Shown: positions 14,126 to 25,327 of the stretch, piece by piece
Numbering within the stretch: position 1 is the stretch's first letter
Layout of the letters: each line of letters starts with the position of its first letter
Source: Verrucomicrobiota bacterium
GTDB taxonomy: Bacteria; Verrucomicrobiota; Verrucomicrobiia; Opitutales; Opitutaceae
NCBI GenBank assembly: GCA_016222805.1
Contig: JACRQG010000004.1
Location: forward strand, 289,201 to 353,200
DNA length: 64,000 nt
Direction of reading: 5' to 3'
The notes under the pieces: generated by a model
Database searches by the model: none
What the model saw: only the letters and a program-made list of their open reading frames with translations
Told to the model about the DNA's origin: nothing
Translations under genes and position numbers: made by a program

Positions 14126-17100
14126 TTACTTCCGGCTCACCCAGTCCACGGCGTTGACGAGGATGGCCTGAAAGGCGGGGTGATCGTGGACGCGTTCGTC
14201 GTGGCCGAGCGTGAAGCCGACGATGCGGGCCGATTCGTGTCGCGTGATCCAGACGACCGGGTGGGGTTTCTGGAACTTGAGGCTGGGCGAGCTTTCCGCG
14301 AGCACCTCGATCGGGGCGGTGCCGGGCGGGATCTTCTCCGGCTCGGCGTTCATGTAGTAGAGCTCGTCGATCACCTCGAACTTCGCCGGCACGCCGCGCA
14401 GGATCGGGTGGTCGGCCTTGAGCACGTGCACCGAGTACGGCCCGAGCTTGTCGTGGCCACGGGAGCCGCCGCCGACAAGGTGCGCGTTGAGCTCGGGCCA
14501 GCGCGGGTAGGCGTACCAGGTTCCCGGATGCAGCATGACGATGCCCTTGCCGGCCGCGGCGAAGGCGAAGACCGCCTTCCGGTAGGCCGGCATGTCGAAG
14601 AACATCCGGTTCACGCTGATCACGGCGACGTCAGCTTCCGCGAGAGCGGCGGCGGCCTGGTCGCGATCCTCGGTGTAATGGACGCTGAAGCCAGCCTTCC
14701 GCAGCGTGGCGCTGTCCGTGACACCGAAGAACTCGGTGAACTTGTGCGAGCTGCCGCCGCCGATCAGCAGCACGCGCTTCTTGCCGGGCTCCCACGTCAC
14801 GGGTTCGGTGGCCGGCAGCGGGCGGTCGTTCCTGCCGCCCTCCTTCGGGCCGTCGACGGCGGGAGGGGCGGCTGGAGCCGAAGGGGCGGATTGCGTTGGG
14901 CTGGTGGTGGCGGGTGCCGGGCCGCTGCCTGCCACCAGGAAGGCGATCACATCGCGCAGCCCTTCGGCGCCGAGGCCCTCGAGGCCTTCGGGCATGAGGG
15001 AGCGCCGGGTGTTCTCCCGGGTGGCGATGTCGTCCTTGCGCACCTCGGTGTCGCCACCCTGGTTGCGGAGGGTGAGGCTCGTGTTGTTTTCGTTCACGAT
15101 GATCCCGACGTGGGTTTCACCCTTCCGGGAGGTGACGTTCCATTGCGTGTAGTTGGGCTCTACCTGTCGGTTGGGATCGACGATGTGGGTGAGAAGTTCG
15201 GCGATTCCTTTGGCGCCGATGCCGGCCAGTGGCGGGCCGACGTCGCGCAGGCCGACGTCGCCGAACTTGTGGCAAATGGCACACGCTCCCGTGAAGAGCA
15301 TCTTGCCGTTGGCGACATTGCCGGGCTTCGACACCTCCGGGAGCAGACGGGCAATGAGGGCGTCCTTTTCTGCGGCCGCGGGATTGAGGTGGGCGAGGAC
15401 CTCCGCCGCCTCGGAGGCGACCTTGCGGTTCGGATGCGTGCGCAGGCGCGCGAGATTGGTGGGCCCGACGTCACCCGACGCGATGTCGCCTTTCCGCAGG
15501 GCGGCGAGCAGCGCCAGCGCCGACTCCGGCCGCTTGGCGATCTGCTCAAACACGGCCGGCAGTTTCGTGGCCTTGAAGGCTGCCACCAAGGCGGCGTCGG
15601 TGTCTTGTCCCGGCGCGCCGCCGAGGGCGGCCACCAGCCCCTGGCGCAGGGCCTCGCTGGTGACGTTCTCCCCAAGCAGGCCGGTGATGGCCTTGAGGCC
15701 TTCCGCCCGCGTCTTGGGAAAGGCCAGCAGGCTGGCTGCGAGTTCCATCCGCCGGGTGTCGGTCTGGGCGCGATCGACGAGGTCGCGCAACATCTGGCGG
15801 GTGAAGGGTTCGGCGGCCGTGACCAGGGTGCCGGTGCGATCCCATTTTGCGACGAGCGGGAGGGTGGCGGCGACGGTGTCGGGGGCGGCGAGGAGCCGCT
15901 GAATCAGGCGCGTGGTGGTGGCGTCGAGATAGGCCGGGGCGCCGCTGAGCTGGCTGAGACCGCGCAGGATGGCAGCCTTGAGCGGCGCGGATGCCAGCGG
16001 GGCGTTGGCGCAGGCCTGGAGCAGGGAGGTGGCGCGATCGAGTGGAATCGACGGGGCCAGCGCGGTGGCGAAGGGCACGAGGGCGACCGGATTGGGCGCA
16101 ACCAGGGCAAGGCTGAGGTAGTCGGCGGCGCGATCGGCGGCCGCGGCAACCAGGGCGGACCGCATCCAGTCGTCGCTCGCCGCGGCGAAATCGGCGAGCA
16201 CCGCCTGCCGCTGCGCCGGCGTGGTGGCGGCGCGGGCGGATTCGTAGCGCTGCTGTGCGCGGCTGCCGATCGGCGGCCGCTGGATTCCGGCGAGGGCCTT
16301 GGCCCCGGCGGCCCCGTGGTTCTCCTGCACGAGGCGCCAGGCGAGTTTCTTCACGTGGGCGTTGGGGCTGCGGTCGATGGTCTGGAGCAGCGCGGGCAGG
16401 TTGGTGCGATCGAGGACCGGCACCTCGAGGCGTTTCGCTTCCTTGTGCTGCACGCGCCAGATGCGGGCGAAGTAATGATCGCGGTCGGGGCGGACGGCGG
16501 CGTTGGCCGGGCCATGCTGGGGTCCGCGGGTGTCGTTGTGAATCACCGCCTGGTTGTAGAAGTCGATCACGTACAGTGCGCCATCGGGCCCGATGCGGGT
16601 TTCGATCGGGCGGAACCAGAGATCGCGGCTGCGGATGAATTCCGTCTCCTCGCGCCCCGCCTCCTTGGCGATGGCGTAGCTGGTGCCCTCGGGGCGCACG
16701 AACTGGTGGTGCACGAGGTTCAGCGTGGGCTCCGTGGTGAAGTAACTGTAGTTCCACTTTTCCGGCCAGGCCCCGCCTTCGTAGATGGCACAACCGGCCG
16801 CCGCGGTGAATCGTCCCACCTGGTCAATCTGCACATAGGCCTGGTCGGGCCAGTCCATCAACGGGAAGGACCGCTGGTTGGTCATCATACCCTTCCAGGA
16901 GGTCGTGCCGGGAATCTTCCCGCGCGCGAGTATGGCTTCGGGCAGGAGCGCGTGGAAGAACACCGTGCCACTCGTGGGCTGGGTCCAGAAAACCTGTCCG
17001 TCCCAGGTGACCTCGAGGCCCCAGGTGTTGCCGTTCTTGCTGTTGAACTGCTCAAAGGCGGAACCGTCGGGCTTGAACCGCACCACGCCGCTGCCGCCCG

Positions 17101-18541
17101 TACCGAAGGCCTTCTGTCCGTCGCCGGATTTCACCTCGCCCTGCGAGTAACCGTGCGTCGCGTAGATCCAGCCATCGAGCCCCCACCGGAGGTTGTTGAT
17201 CACCGCGTGCGTGTCGCGCGTGCCGAGTCCGGTGTAGAGCCGGGTGCGCCGATCGGCAACGCCATCGCCATCGGTGTCCTCGAGGAACCAGATGTCGGGG
17301 GCGGCGGCCGCGATGACGCCGTTGCGGTGGAAGACAAAGCTGGTGACCAGCTCGAGCTTGTCGGCGAAGACGTGCTTTTTGTCCATGACGCCGTCGCCGT
17401 CGGTATCGGTGAGGATGGAGATGCGATCTTCGGGGTCGCGGTCGACCCGGGCGCCGCGGAGCGAGCCGCTGTCCTTCCACGGCTCGACGTTGGGCCGGTG
17501 GCGGCCGTTGGGGTACTCGGGGGTTTCGCAGACCCAGAGGCGGCCGCGCTCGTCCCAGTCGAGGTTCATGACCTTGTGGATGAGCGGCTCGGCAGCGACG
17601 AGGGAAAGATTGAATTCCGGGTGGACTTCGAGCCGGGCGGCCGCCTTGGCCGGTGGGGTGGGGCCGTCGGGTGGGTAGCGCAGCGCGTCGCCGAGTTCGT
17701 CGGGCCGGCAGAGTGCGTCAACGTTGGCGCGTTGGCCGGCCCAGGCGATGCCACGCAGCAGGAAGGCCCGGTAGTTGGGACGGTCGAAATTGACGTAGAG
17801 GTGGCCGGGGAGGGAGACGAGCGCGCGGTACGGCCGCGCGGCGCCCTCGACGGTGCGCTCATAGGTCCAGATTTGCGGCTGGATGTCGTAGATGTTGACG
17901 CCCTTCCGGGTCGCGACCGCCTCGGCGGCCCGCGCCTGGGCCTCGCGGTTGCCGCGGCCACCGGTGTCGATGGATTTTGGCGTGTAAGCGGCGGCCAGCA
18001 CGCGGATGTCGGGGCGGAGATCCATGTCGTAGTAGATCTCGTCGTTCATCGCCCAGTTGGAGACATCGCGGGTGAGGGGATGATCGCGGTCGGTGAAATA
18101 GAGGTGCATGGGCGCTTCGAGCCACTTGGTGGTGCCGAAGCGCCAGGAGCCGCCCATGATCGACTTGAACCAATCCGGGTCGCGCGAGACGGCGCCGGCG
18201 TGGATCGCGATGATGCCGCCGCCGCGCTTGAGGAATTCGAGGAGGTTGGCGCGATCCTCGGCGGCGGGGATGTTGCCCGCCTCCTGGGCGTGGAGGATGA
18301 GCACGTCGGTCTGCGCGAGCTGCTCGCGTGTGGGGAAGGCGTTGGCGCCGGTGGCCTGGGCTCCGCGGGCGTTGAGCAGCGGCACCCACTCGGCAAGGAA
18401 CCGCGGGTAGTCGTGGGCCCCGGGGCCGTGGGATTTGGGTCCGGAGCGGATGAAGACCCGGAGCGGAGGCTCGCCGGCGGCAAGGACAGCCTGGGTGACG
18501 GTCAACGCGGCGAGAAGGGCGAGGGCAACTAGGCGGGGCAT
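14126..18541 (-). CDS. ThuA / PVC-type propeller / HEAT / cytochrome c / ThuA multidomain protein
   Basis: 1471 residues, predicted exported (signal peptide ~1-21). In order: a ThuA-like glutamine-amidotransferase-fold domain (~27-275); a PVC-type membrane-bound dehydrogenase-like beta-propeller (~305-700, with repeated DTDGDGVMDK / DTDGDGVADR calcium-loop motifs); HEAT-like helical repeats (~705-1075); a c-type cytochrome with CAICH at 1087-1091; a Pro/Ala linker (~1205-1250); and a second ThuA-like domain (~1252-1470). ThuA proteins are linked to disaccharide use; propeller-cytochrome proteins of this group are presumed sugar or alcohol dehydrogenases passing electrons to heme. The genes around it (TIM barrel, cupin, UPF0261, DUF1080) suggest a carbohydrate role. 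A ThuA domain at both ends is unusual to my knowledge. Confidence 0.9.
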   Translation of the reverse strand: MPRLVALALLAALTVTQAVLAAGEPPLRVFIRSGPKSHGPGAHDYPRFLAEWVPLLNARGAQATGANAFPTREQLAQTDVLILHAQEAGNIPAAEDRANLLEFLKRGGGIIAIHAGAVSRDPDWFKSIMGGSWRFGTTKWLEAPMHLYFTDRDHPLTRDVSNWAMNDEIYYDMDLRPDIRVLAAAYTPKSIDTGGRGNREAQARAAEAVATRKGVNIYDIQPQIWTYERTVEGAARPYRALVSLPGHLYVNFDRPNYRAFLLRGIAWAGQRANVDALCRPDELGDALRYPPDGPTPPAKAAARLEVHPEFNLSLVAAEPLIHKVMNLDWDERGRLWVCETPEYPNGRHRPNVEPWKDSGSLRGARVDRDPEDRISILTDTDGDGVMDKKHVFADKLELVTSFVFHRNGVIAAAAPDIWFLEDTDGDGVADRRTRLYTGLGTRDTHAVINNLRWGLDGWIYATHGYSQGEVKSGDGQKAFGTGGSGVVRFKPDGSAFEQFNSKNGNTWGLEVTWDGQVFWTQPTSGTVFFHALLPEAILARGKIPGTTSWKGMMTNQRSFPLMDWPDQAYVQIDQVGRFTAAAGCAIYEGGAWPEKWNYSYFTTEPTLNLVHHQFVRPEGTSYAIAKEAGREETEFIRSRDLWFRPIETRIGPDGALYVIDFYNQAVIHNDTRGPQHGPANAAVRPDRDHYFARIWRVQHKEAKRLEVPVLDRTNLPALLQTIDRSPNAHVKKLAWRLVQENHGAAGAKALAGIQRPPIGSRAQQRYESARAATTPAQRQAVLADFAAASDDWMRSALVAAAADRAADYLSLALVAPNPVALVPFATALAPSIPLDRATSLLQACANAPLASAPLKAAILRGLSQLSGAPAYLDATTTRLIQRLLAAPDTVAATLPLVAKWDRTGTLVTAAEPFTRQMLRDLVDRAQTDTRRMELAASLLAFPKTRAEGLKAITGLLGENVTSEALRQGLVAALGGAPGQDTDAALVAAFKATKLPAVFEQIAKRPESALALLAALRKGDIASGDVGPTNLARLRTHPNRKVASEAAEVLAHLNPAAAEKDALIARLLPEVSKPGNVANGKMLFTGACAICHKFGDVGLRDVGPPLAGIGAKGIAELLTHIVDPNRQVEPNYTQWNVTSRKGETHVGIIVNENNTSLTLRNQGGDTEVRKDDIATRENTRRSLMPEGLEGLGAEGLRDVIAFLVAGSGPAPATTSPTQSAPSAPAAPPAVDGPKEGGRNDRPLPATEPVTWEPGKKRVLLIGGGSSHKFTEFFGVTDSATLRKAGFSVHYTEDRDQAAAALAEADVAVISVNRMFFDMPAYRKAVFAFAAAGKGIVMLHPGTWYAYPRWPELNAHLVGGGSRGHDKLGPYSVHVLKADHPILRGVPAKFEVIDELYYMNAEPEKIPPGTAPIEVLAESSPSLKFQKPHPVVWITRHESARIVGFTLGHDERVHDHPAFQAILVNAVDWVSRK

Positions 18542-18560
18542 GGGCGAAAGGGGTGGTGGC

Positions 18561-18622
18561 GGTGATCGGTGATCAGTAATCAGGAGTCAGTAATCGGTGG
18601 TCAGTAATCGGTGATCAGTGGC
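18561..18622. repeat. CAGTAATC-type intergenic repeat cluster
   Basis: The longest copy of this family: about six units of GTGATCGGTGATCAGTAATCA form, tandem, between the ThuA-propeller gene and the cupin gene. The remaining ~90 bases before the cupin stop are ordinary sequence. Confidence 0.75.
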
Positions 18623-18718
18623 CGGTGCTGAGGAGTTGGTAGCCGATGAGTGAGAGCCTGGTGGAAAACGTGTCCGGGGGCCGTGACCAAGCACGGACCA
18701 CGGACTACTGCCTACCGA

Positions 18719-19186
18719 TCACGGTTTGTCCGGCGTTACGGACCGCGTGACGCAGGCGGGACGGCCCTGGCGCAGGGAGGCCCAGGGTTCCTCGGCGGAG
18801 ACGTCGTGCGGGTCGGGGGCGGCCGCGAGTTCGGCGGGCAGCTGGGCCGGAGAGAGGATGGCGAGGAACACGAGCGGCTCCGGGTGGGGGTTGTACGTGG
18901 CATGCACCATACCGGGTGGGATGTGTGCCATTTCCCCGGGGCCGAGCAGGCGGCACTCCTTACCCACCCACTGTTCCGCGCGCCCATAGACGACATAGAT
19001 AATCTCCTCACGGTGGGGATGGTAATGGAAGGGATGGCAGTGCATGCCCTCCATGTTGGCGCGGACGAGGAGGAGTTTCTCGGCGGCAACCAGATCCGGG
19101 CGGCACAGCCACTCGTTGTTGGTCCAGGCGTTGGGCTCGCGGAGGACGTCGGCGATTTGGACAAAGCGATTGGTGGAAGGCGGCAT
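18719..19186 (-). CDS. Cupin-domain protein
   Basis: 155 residues, one conserved-barrel cupin. The metal motif is visible: H54, H56 and H58 with E60/E61 in HYHPHREE, then YGRAEQWVG, and the late histidine in HIPPGMVHATYN. No signal peptide. The start at MPPSTNRFVQ is chosen because upstream in-frame sequence is Ser/Pro/Arg-rich and does not resemble a protein domain. Small cupins of this kind serve as sugar isomerases, dioxygenases or ligand-binding proteins; the substrate cannot be told. It is co-directional with the TIM-barrel gene upstream (94-base gap) and the ThuA-propeller gene downstream. Confidence 0.85.
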   Translation of the reverse strand: MPPSTNRFVQIADVLREPNAWTNNEWLCRPDLVAAEKLLLVRANMEGMHCHPFHYHPHREEIIYVVYGRAEQWVGKECRLLGPGEMAHIPPGMVHATYNPHPEPLVFLAILSPAQLPAELAAAPDPHDVSAEEPWASLRQGRPACVTRSVTPDKP

Positions 19187-19280
19187 GGCGGCGTTGGCAC
19201 CACTGGGGCCCGGGGCACCGGGAGGGTCGGGAATCGACCTGGGTGCCCTGTGTCTCGGTGACCGATTCAGGTGCGGGGTG

Positions 19281-20293
<1,013 letters not shown>

Positions 20294-20387
20294 TGAATCG
20301 CCGCACGGGATTCAACCGACGATTTGCGGCCGGGGAGGTTTTTTGTTCGGGCTGGCGTGGGGAGGCCGGGCGGGTTTGCTCGGGCGC

Positions 20388-21083
20388 ATGTCCGGAGCAA
20401 TTCCCAACAGCGTCATCGCGGAGATCGGCTTCATCGGCCGCAGCGGGGGTGGCTTGAAGGGACTCGCGGGTTTCAGGAAAGGACACCACTCCGTCCCGGA
20501 TGCGGTCAATGGGACTACGACGGCCTTTCTCGGGAAGATCTGTGAAGGCGAGTTGGCGGCGCAGGCGGAGGCGTTGTTCCAGCAGGTGCGCACCGGGCTG
20601 GGCTACAAGCGGAAGCAGGTGTCTTTGAGCGTGGTGAGCCCGCGGGCCACGCTGGCGGCAAAGGATTTTGCGGTGGAGATTCTCTACGCGCTCGAACCCC
20701 AGGATCCGGGGCAGTTCACGGTGACAACGGAGTTGCGGGAGGTGCGCAGCGCGGAATTGCTGCGGACCGCCGAATTCGGGGCGATCTTCGCGGGGAAGTT
20801 CTCGGAGATTCTCTTTGGCCTGAGGAAAGGTGTGGCCGTCGAGGCGGTGATTGACGCCATCGAGGCACTCGACGGGGAGGGTGGCTTGAAGGTGGACTAT
20901 CCCTCTGACTGTCGCACGTGCACGATCTCGGTGGCAGGGGTTGCAGCGACGGTGCGTTGCACCGGGGCTGCGCTGGAAATTGGGTTCCCGCGGGCCGGCG
21001 GGCCGGCGGAACTGGTTGAGGCCTTTGCGGAGGTGCGCGAGGCGTTTCAGATCAGCCGCGTGCTGCGGACGATGCTCGGCTGA
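20388..21083 (+). CDS. Conserved-looking protein of unknown function
   Basis: 231 residues, no signal peptide or membrane span. Its centre alternates hydrophobic and charged residues like a mixed alpha/beta fold (QVSLSVVSPRATLAAKDFAVEILYALE). A cysteine pair in SDCRTCTISV near residue 170 could bind metal or form a disulfide. I start at MSGAIPNSVIAEI because upstream frames lie in the GA/TC array. It is divergent from the TIM-barrel gene and 103 bases ahead of the hydrolase. No family recognised. Confidence 0.75.
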   Translation: MSGAIPNSVIAEIGFIGRSGGGLKGLAGFRKGHHSVPDAVNGTTTAFLGKICEGELAAQAEALFQQVRTGLGYKRKQVSLSVVSPRATLAAKDFAVEILYALEPQDPGQFTVTTELREVRSAELLRTAEFGAIFAGKFSEILFGLRKGVAVEAVIDAIEALDGEGGLKVDYPSDCRTCTISVAGVAATVRCTGAALEIGFPRAGGPAELVEAFAEVREAFQISRVLRTMLG

Positions 21084-21186
21084 GTGGGCGCGTGAGACGA
21101 AGGAGGATTTGAGTTTCGACAGCGGACGGTTGTGCTGCCGGGAGTCGTCGAACGCGTGGCCAACCTGAGCCGGTCCTTTCCCTCCG

Positions 21187-22509
21187 ATGCGCACCTTCCT
21201 CGCCGTTGTCGTCCTTTCCCTCATCACGCACCTGCCTGCCCAGCAGGGGCCGTATGAAGTCTTTCCGGAGGCCACGCCTCCGTATTACCGGGTGCGCTAC
21301 GAGGCGTCCGACAAGCCGGGCGACCTGATCTTCCCGGTCAACCATACGATTTGGATTCCGCCCGGCGTCAGGACTCTGCGGGGCGTGATCGTGCACCAGC
21401 ACGGCTGTGGGGAAGGTTCGTGCAAGTCGGGACTCACGGGTGCGTTCGATCTGCACTGGCAGGCGTTGGCGAAGCGGCATGATTGCGCCCTGCTGGCGCC
21501 GGCCTACGAGCAGCCGCAGACTGCGGACTGCCAACGGTGGTGTGATCCGCGTCACGGATCCGCGGCGGTCCTGCAACGGGCGCTGGCGGACTTGGGGGCG
21601 CGGTCCGGCCATCCCGAGCTGGCGACGGTGCCGTGGGCACTGTGGGGTCACAGCGGAGGCGGCCACTGGGCCGGTGGGATGGCGATGCTTTACCCGGAGC
21701 GGGTTGCCGCGGTGTGGCTGCGCTCGGGTGTTCCGTTGATGCAGCCCGACCCGGCGCGCCCGACGATCCGCCCACATGAAGTGCCCGAGGCTGCACTGCA
21801 GGTGCCGATGATGTGCAATCCGGGCACCAAGGAGGGCGTGACCGAGAAGGGAAACCGCTTTGCCTCGGTGTGGCCCGCCAACGAGGCGTTTTTCACCGCA
21901 GTGCGCCGGCGGGGGGGGCTGGTCGGCGTGGCGATCGATCCGCTCACGAGTCACGAGTGCGGCAACCAGCGCTACCTGGCCATTCCCTGGTTCGATGCCT
22001 GTCTGACCGTGAGGCTGCCAAAGAGGCCTGGGGCTCGTTTGCACCCCATGCCGGCAACCGGAGCCTGGCTCGCGGCCCTGGGCAGCACGGAGGCGGTCCC
22101 GGCGGGAAAATTTCCCGGCGACACCCGCCGGGCAATCTGGCTGCCCAATGAGGCGATCGCAAAGGCCTGGGAGCACTACGTCCGCGACACCGTTGTGCCC
22201 GATACGACGCCGCCGCCCGCACCAACGAACCTGCAGCTGGTCGGGCGGGAGTTAACCTGGACGGCGGAAGCGGACCTCGAGAGCGGACTGGCGGGGTTCA
22301 TCATCGAGCGCGACGGCCAGCCACTCGCGCGCCTGCCGGGGCAACCGAAGAACCCCTACGGCCGGCCCGTCTTCCAGGGGCTGCAATACAGCGACACTCC
22401 GGTGCAACCTCTCGTGAGGATGATCTTCACCGACACCACCGCTGAACCGGGTCGGAACTATCGCTACCGGGTCAGAGCGGTGAACACGGCCGGCCTGACA
22501 TCGGATTAG
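21187..22509 (+). CDS. Secreted alpha/beta-hydrolase-fold protein with FN3-like C-terminus
   Basis: 440 residues. Signal peptide ~1-18 (ending LPAQQ). Residues ~40-330 resemble an alpha/beta hydrolase of the esterase or polymer-hydrolase kind; the nucleophile elbow is GHSGG with S156 in [12 protein letters not shown]. An early [13 protein letters not shown] stretch carries paired cysteines that may be disulfide-bonded, and the late histidine may be that of LTSHECG. From ~345 on, [10 protein letters not shown] to the end is a fibronectin-III-like domain. Likely periplasmic or extracellular esterase; substrate unknown. Confidence 0.8.
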   Translation: MRTFLAVVVLSLITHLPAQQGPYEVFPEATPPYYRVRYEASDKPGDLIFPVNHTIWIPPGVRTLRGVIVHQHGCGEGSCKSGLTGAFDLHWQALAKRHDCALLAPAYEQPQTADCQRWCDPRHGSAAVLQRALADLGARSGHPELATVPWALWGHSGGGHWAGGMAMLYPERVAAVWLRSGVPLMQPDPARPTIRPHEVPEAALQVPMMCNPGTKEGVTEKGNRFASVWPANEAFFTAVRRRGGLVGVAIDPLTSHECGNQRYLAIPWFDACLTVRLPKRPGARLHPMPATGAWLAALGSTEAVPAGKFPGDTRRAIWLPNEAIAKAWEHYVRDTVVPDTTPPPAPTNLQLVGRELTWTAEADLESGLAGFIIERDGQPLARLPGQPKNPYGRPVFQGLQYSDTPVQPLVRMIFTDTTAEPGRNYRYRVRAVNTAGLTSD

Positions 22510-22569
22510 CCGGATCCATTCCGTCGGGCTGGCGCCCCCTGCGGGAGTCCACTGACGAAACGGTGACAT

Positions 22570-22619
22570 GTGGGCGGGGCGACCACGCCCCGCTCCGCGA
22601 CGAGGTCGTCGCGGCTACA
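22570..22619. repeat. GC-rich palindromic repeat pair
   Basis: Two adjacent palindromes, GGGCGGGGCGACCACGCCCC and CGCGACGAGGTCGTCGCG, followed by GCTACA. Same family as 3994-4074. Confidence 0.75.
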
Positions 22620-22774
22620 CTACTGCGGTTGGCATCGACTCCGATGGCATCGCTCCGGATTAGCGAGGTTGCCGTCGCAGCGTGGCCGCATCGCAATACG
22701 GCCTACCGGAGGCGGACCAACGACAACCAGCCTCTGAGCGGCCACGTTTTCACCTTCGGCTCAAACGCGGCTAC

Positions 22775-22814
22775 GGAAGAAACAGAAACGCGGCGCCCAG
22801 GTGACGGGCGCCGC
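22775..22814 (-). terminator. Intrinsic terminator of mdh
   Basis: A perfect 9-base-pair hairpin, arms 22790-22798 and 22806-22814, 54 bases past the mdh stop codon, followed on the minus strand by GTTTCTGTTTCTTCC. Confidence 0.75.
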
Positions 22815-22868
22815 GGGAAGGGAGAGACGAATTCTACGGCCTGGCGGGTGACGCCAAGGTGCCGCCCG

Positions 22869-23852
22869 TCACTTGATCATTTCGGCCACGAAGGCGCGCT
22901 CTTCCACCAGCTCCTTGTTGGTCGCGGCGATCTTCTGCTTCGCGAAGTCGTCGAGGAAGTAGTTCGTGATCGGTTCGTAGCTCCCAGGGGCGGTGGTGCG
23001 CACCGGCATGCCAGCCCAGACGTTCGGGTCGAAGCCGTAGGCGCCGTTCGATTTGACGGCGACGGAATGAACGGCGCCGATGGTCACGAGCGAGCGCACA
23101 TGGTCCACGAGCGCGTTGGCGGCCGATGCGGCCGAAGAGGCGCCGCGTGCGGCAATGATCGCCGCACCGCGCTTGCCGACGGTCTCGCAGAACGGGCCCT
23201 GGAGCCAAGCGGTGTCGGTGATTACGGAGGTGGCGGGCTTGCCCCCGATCGTCGCATGGGCGAAGGCCGGGAACATGGTCGGGCTGTGATTCCCGTAGAT
23301 GAAGATGTTCTTCACTTCGGTGAGATCGACGCCGGCTTTTTTCGCCAGCTGGGTCTGCGCGCGGTTCTGGTCCAGGCGGACCATGGCGGTGAAGCGCTCC
23401 GGCGGCAGGCGCTTTGCCTGGGAGGCGGCGATCATGCAGTTGGTGTTCGCCGGATTGCCGACGACGGCCACCCGGGCATCCGCGGCGGCGACCGCGTCGA
23501 TCACCTGGCCCTGGGCGATGAAAATCTTGCCGTTATCCTTGAGCAAATCCGCGCGTTCCATGCCCGGGCCGCGGGGCTTCGCGCCGACCAGGAGGCACCA
23601 GTTGGCGTCCTTGAAGCCCACCGCGGGATCCGAGGTTTGGACCGTGCCCTTGAGGAGCGGGAAGGCGCAGTCATCGAGCTCCATTACGACACCCTCGAGC
23701 GCCTTGAGCGCCTTTTCGATTGGGGCCTCGATCAACTGGAGGATGACGGGCTGGTCGGGGCCGAACATAGCCCCGGAGGCGATGCGGAACAGGAGGGAGT
23801 AGCCGATCTGACCGGCGGCTCCGGTGACGGCGACGCGGATGGGTGTTTTCAT
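22869..23852 (-). CDS. mdh: Malate dehydrogenase
   Basis: Oxidises malate to oxaloacetate with NAD(P) in the TCA cycle. 327 residues, standard for the class that begins with a GAAGQIGY nucleotide loop (11-18, after [10 protein letters not shown]). [10 protein letters not shown], the [14 protein letters not shown] helix with its substrate arginine, and [11 protein letters not shown] with the catalytic histidine are all present. Runs in the same direction as the DAHP synthase gene, with a 140-base gap, and ends in an intrinsic terminator. No TCA-cycle gene is adjacent. Confidence 0.95.
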   Translation of the reverse strand: MKTPIRVAVTGAAGQIGYSLLFRIASGAMFGPDQPVILQLIEAPIEKALKALEGVVMELDDCAFPLLKGTVQTSDPAVGFKDANWCLLVGAKPRGPGMERADLLKDNGKIFIAQGQVIDAVAAADARVAVVGNPANTNCMIAASQAKRLPPERFTAMVRLDQNRAQTQLAKKAGVDLTEVKNIFIYGNHSPTMFPAFAHATIGGKPATSVITDTAWLQGPFCETVGKRGAAIIAARGASSAASAANALVDHVRSLVTIGAVHSVAVKSNGAYGFDPNVWAGMPVRTTAPGSYEPITNYFLDDFAKQKIAATNKELVEERAFVAEMIK

Positions 23853-23992
23853 AGGAAGGGGTTGGTCTAGCCCACGGACGAGGCGAATGACACGGAAGAA
23901 GTTTGGCGCGCGAAGAGTTGTAGCTGCAGCACGGCGGCTTCGAGGAAATACTTATCGTGCCCCCCGGTGGGGGTCGCGTGATCCGGGCGACT

Positions 23993-25048
<1,056 letters not shown>

Positions 25049-25125
25049 GAACCGCCAGATTGGGCGGCTGGAGGAGCGGCGCGCAAGCCCGCCTTGGCGC
25101 ATTGCGGTTGACTCCCGCCGGCCGG

Positions 25126-25165
25126 AAAAAAAAGTGGCCGGCCGCTTACCCCTAAGCGGCCGGCC
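25126..25165 (-). terminator. Attenuator-like terminator in the DAHP synthase leader
   Basis: A perfect 13-base-pair hairpin (arms 25136-25148 and 25153-25165, loop of four) followed on the minus strand by AC and eight T. It lies about 78 bases upstream of the start codon, within the predicted 5' untranslated region. On the plus strand the tail is TTTGCTTTCTT, weaker, and no plus-strand gene precedes it. Confidence 0.75.
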
Positions 25166-25189
25166 TTTGCTTTCTTAGTTACCCCAAAA

Positions 25190-25206
25190 CTCCCGCTAGG
25201 CGGGAG
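25190..25206 (-). promoter_or_regulatory. Second leader hairpin upstream of the DAHP synthase terminator
   Basis: A 7-base-pair hairpin (CTCCCGC, loop TAG, GCGGGAG) followed on the minus strand by TTTTGGGG. It would be transcribed before the terminator hairpin and could be part of a switching structure. No leader peptide with aromatic codons is visible. Confidence 0.45.
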
Positions 25207-25299
25207 AAGTGTTAAACTTGATGGGGCTAGAGGTACCTGTTTTCTTCGTCCGGTCAACTGCAAGTTTTCAAAATCTACCACTTTTTTGATAAAAAGCTA

Positions 25300-25327
25300 A
25301 TTATAAGGTTCTTAATGTGCATCAATT
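25300..25327 (-). promoter_or_regulatory. Predicted sigma-70 promoter for the DAHP synthase leader
   Basis: On the minus strand AATTGA (25327-25322) and a perfect TATAAT (25305-25300) are spaced by 16 bases. The stretch 25240-25320 is AT-rich, unlike the rest of the window. It overlaps the start of the divergent YgfZ gene. Transcription would begin near 25293, giving a leader of about 245 bases. Confidence 0.55.

Larger units (their letters stand above)
22510..22868. other. Intergenic region with a palindromic repeat and a terminator
   Basis: A 359-base gap between two convergent genes. It holds a GC-rich palindromic repeat pair at 22570-22619, a TACGGCCTACCGGA-type fragment near 22697, and the terminator of mdh. 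I see no gene. Confidence 0.6.

Noticed and set aside
14111..18532. A plus-strand open frame of 1473 codons opposite the ThuA-propeller gene
   Set aside because: It is an antisense shadow caused by GC-rich codon usage; its translation is Gly/Val/Glu-rich with no domain, while the minus strand shows clear domains and heme motif.
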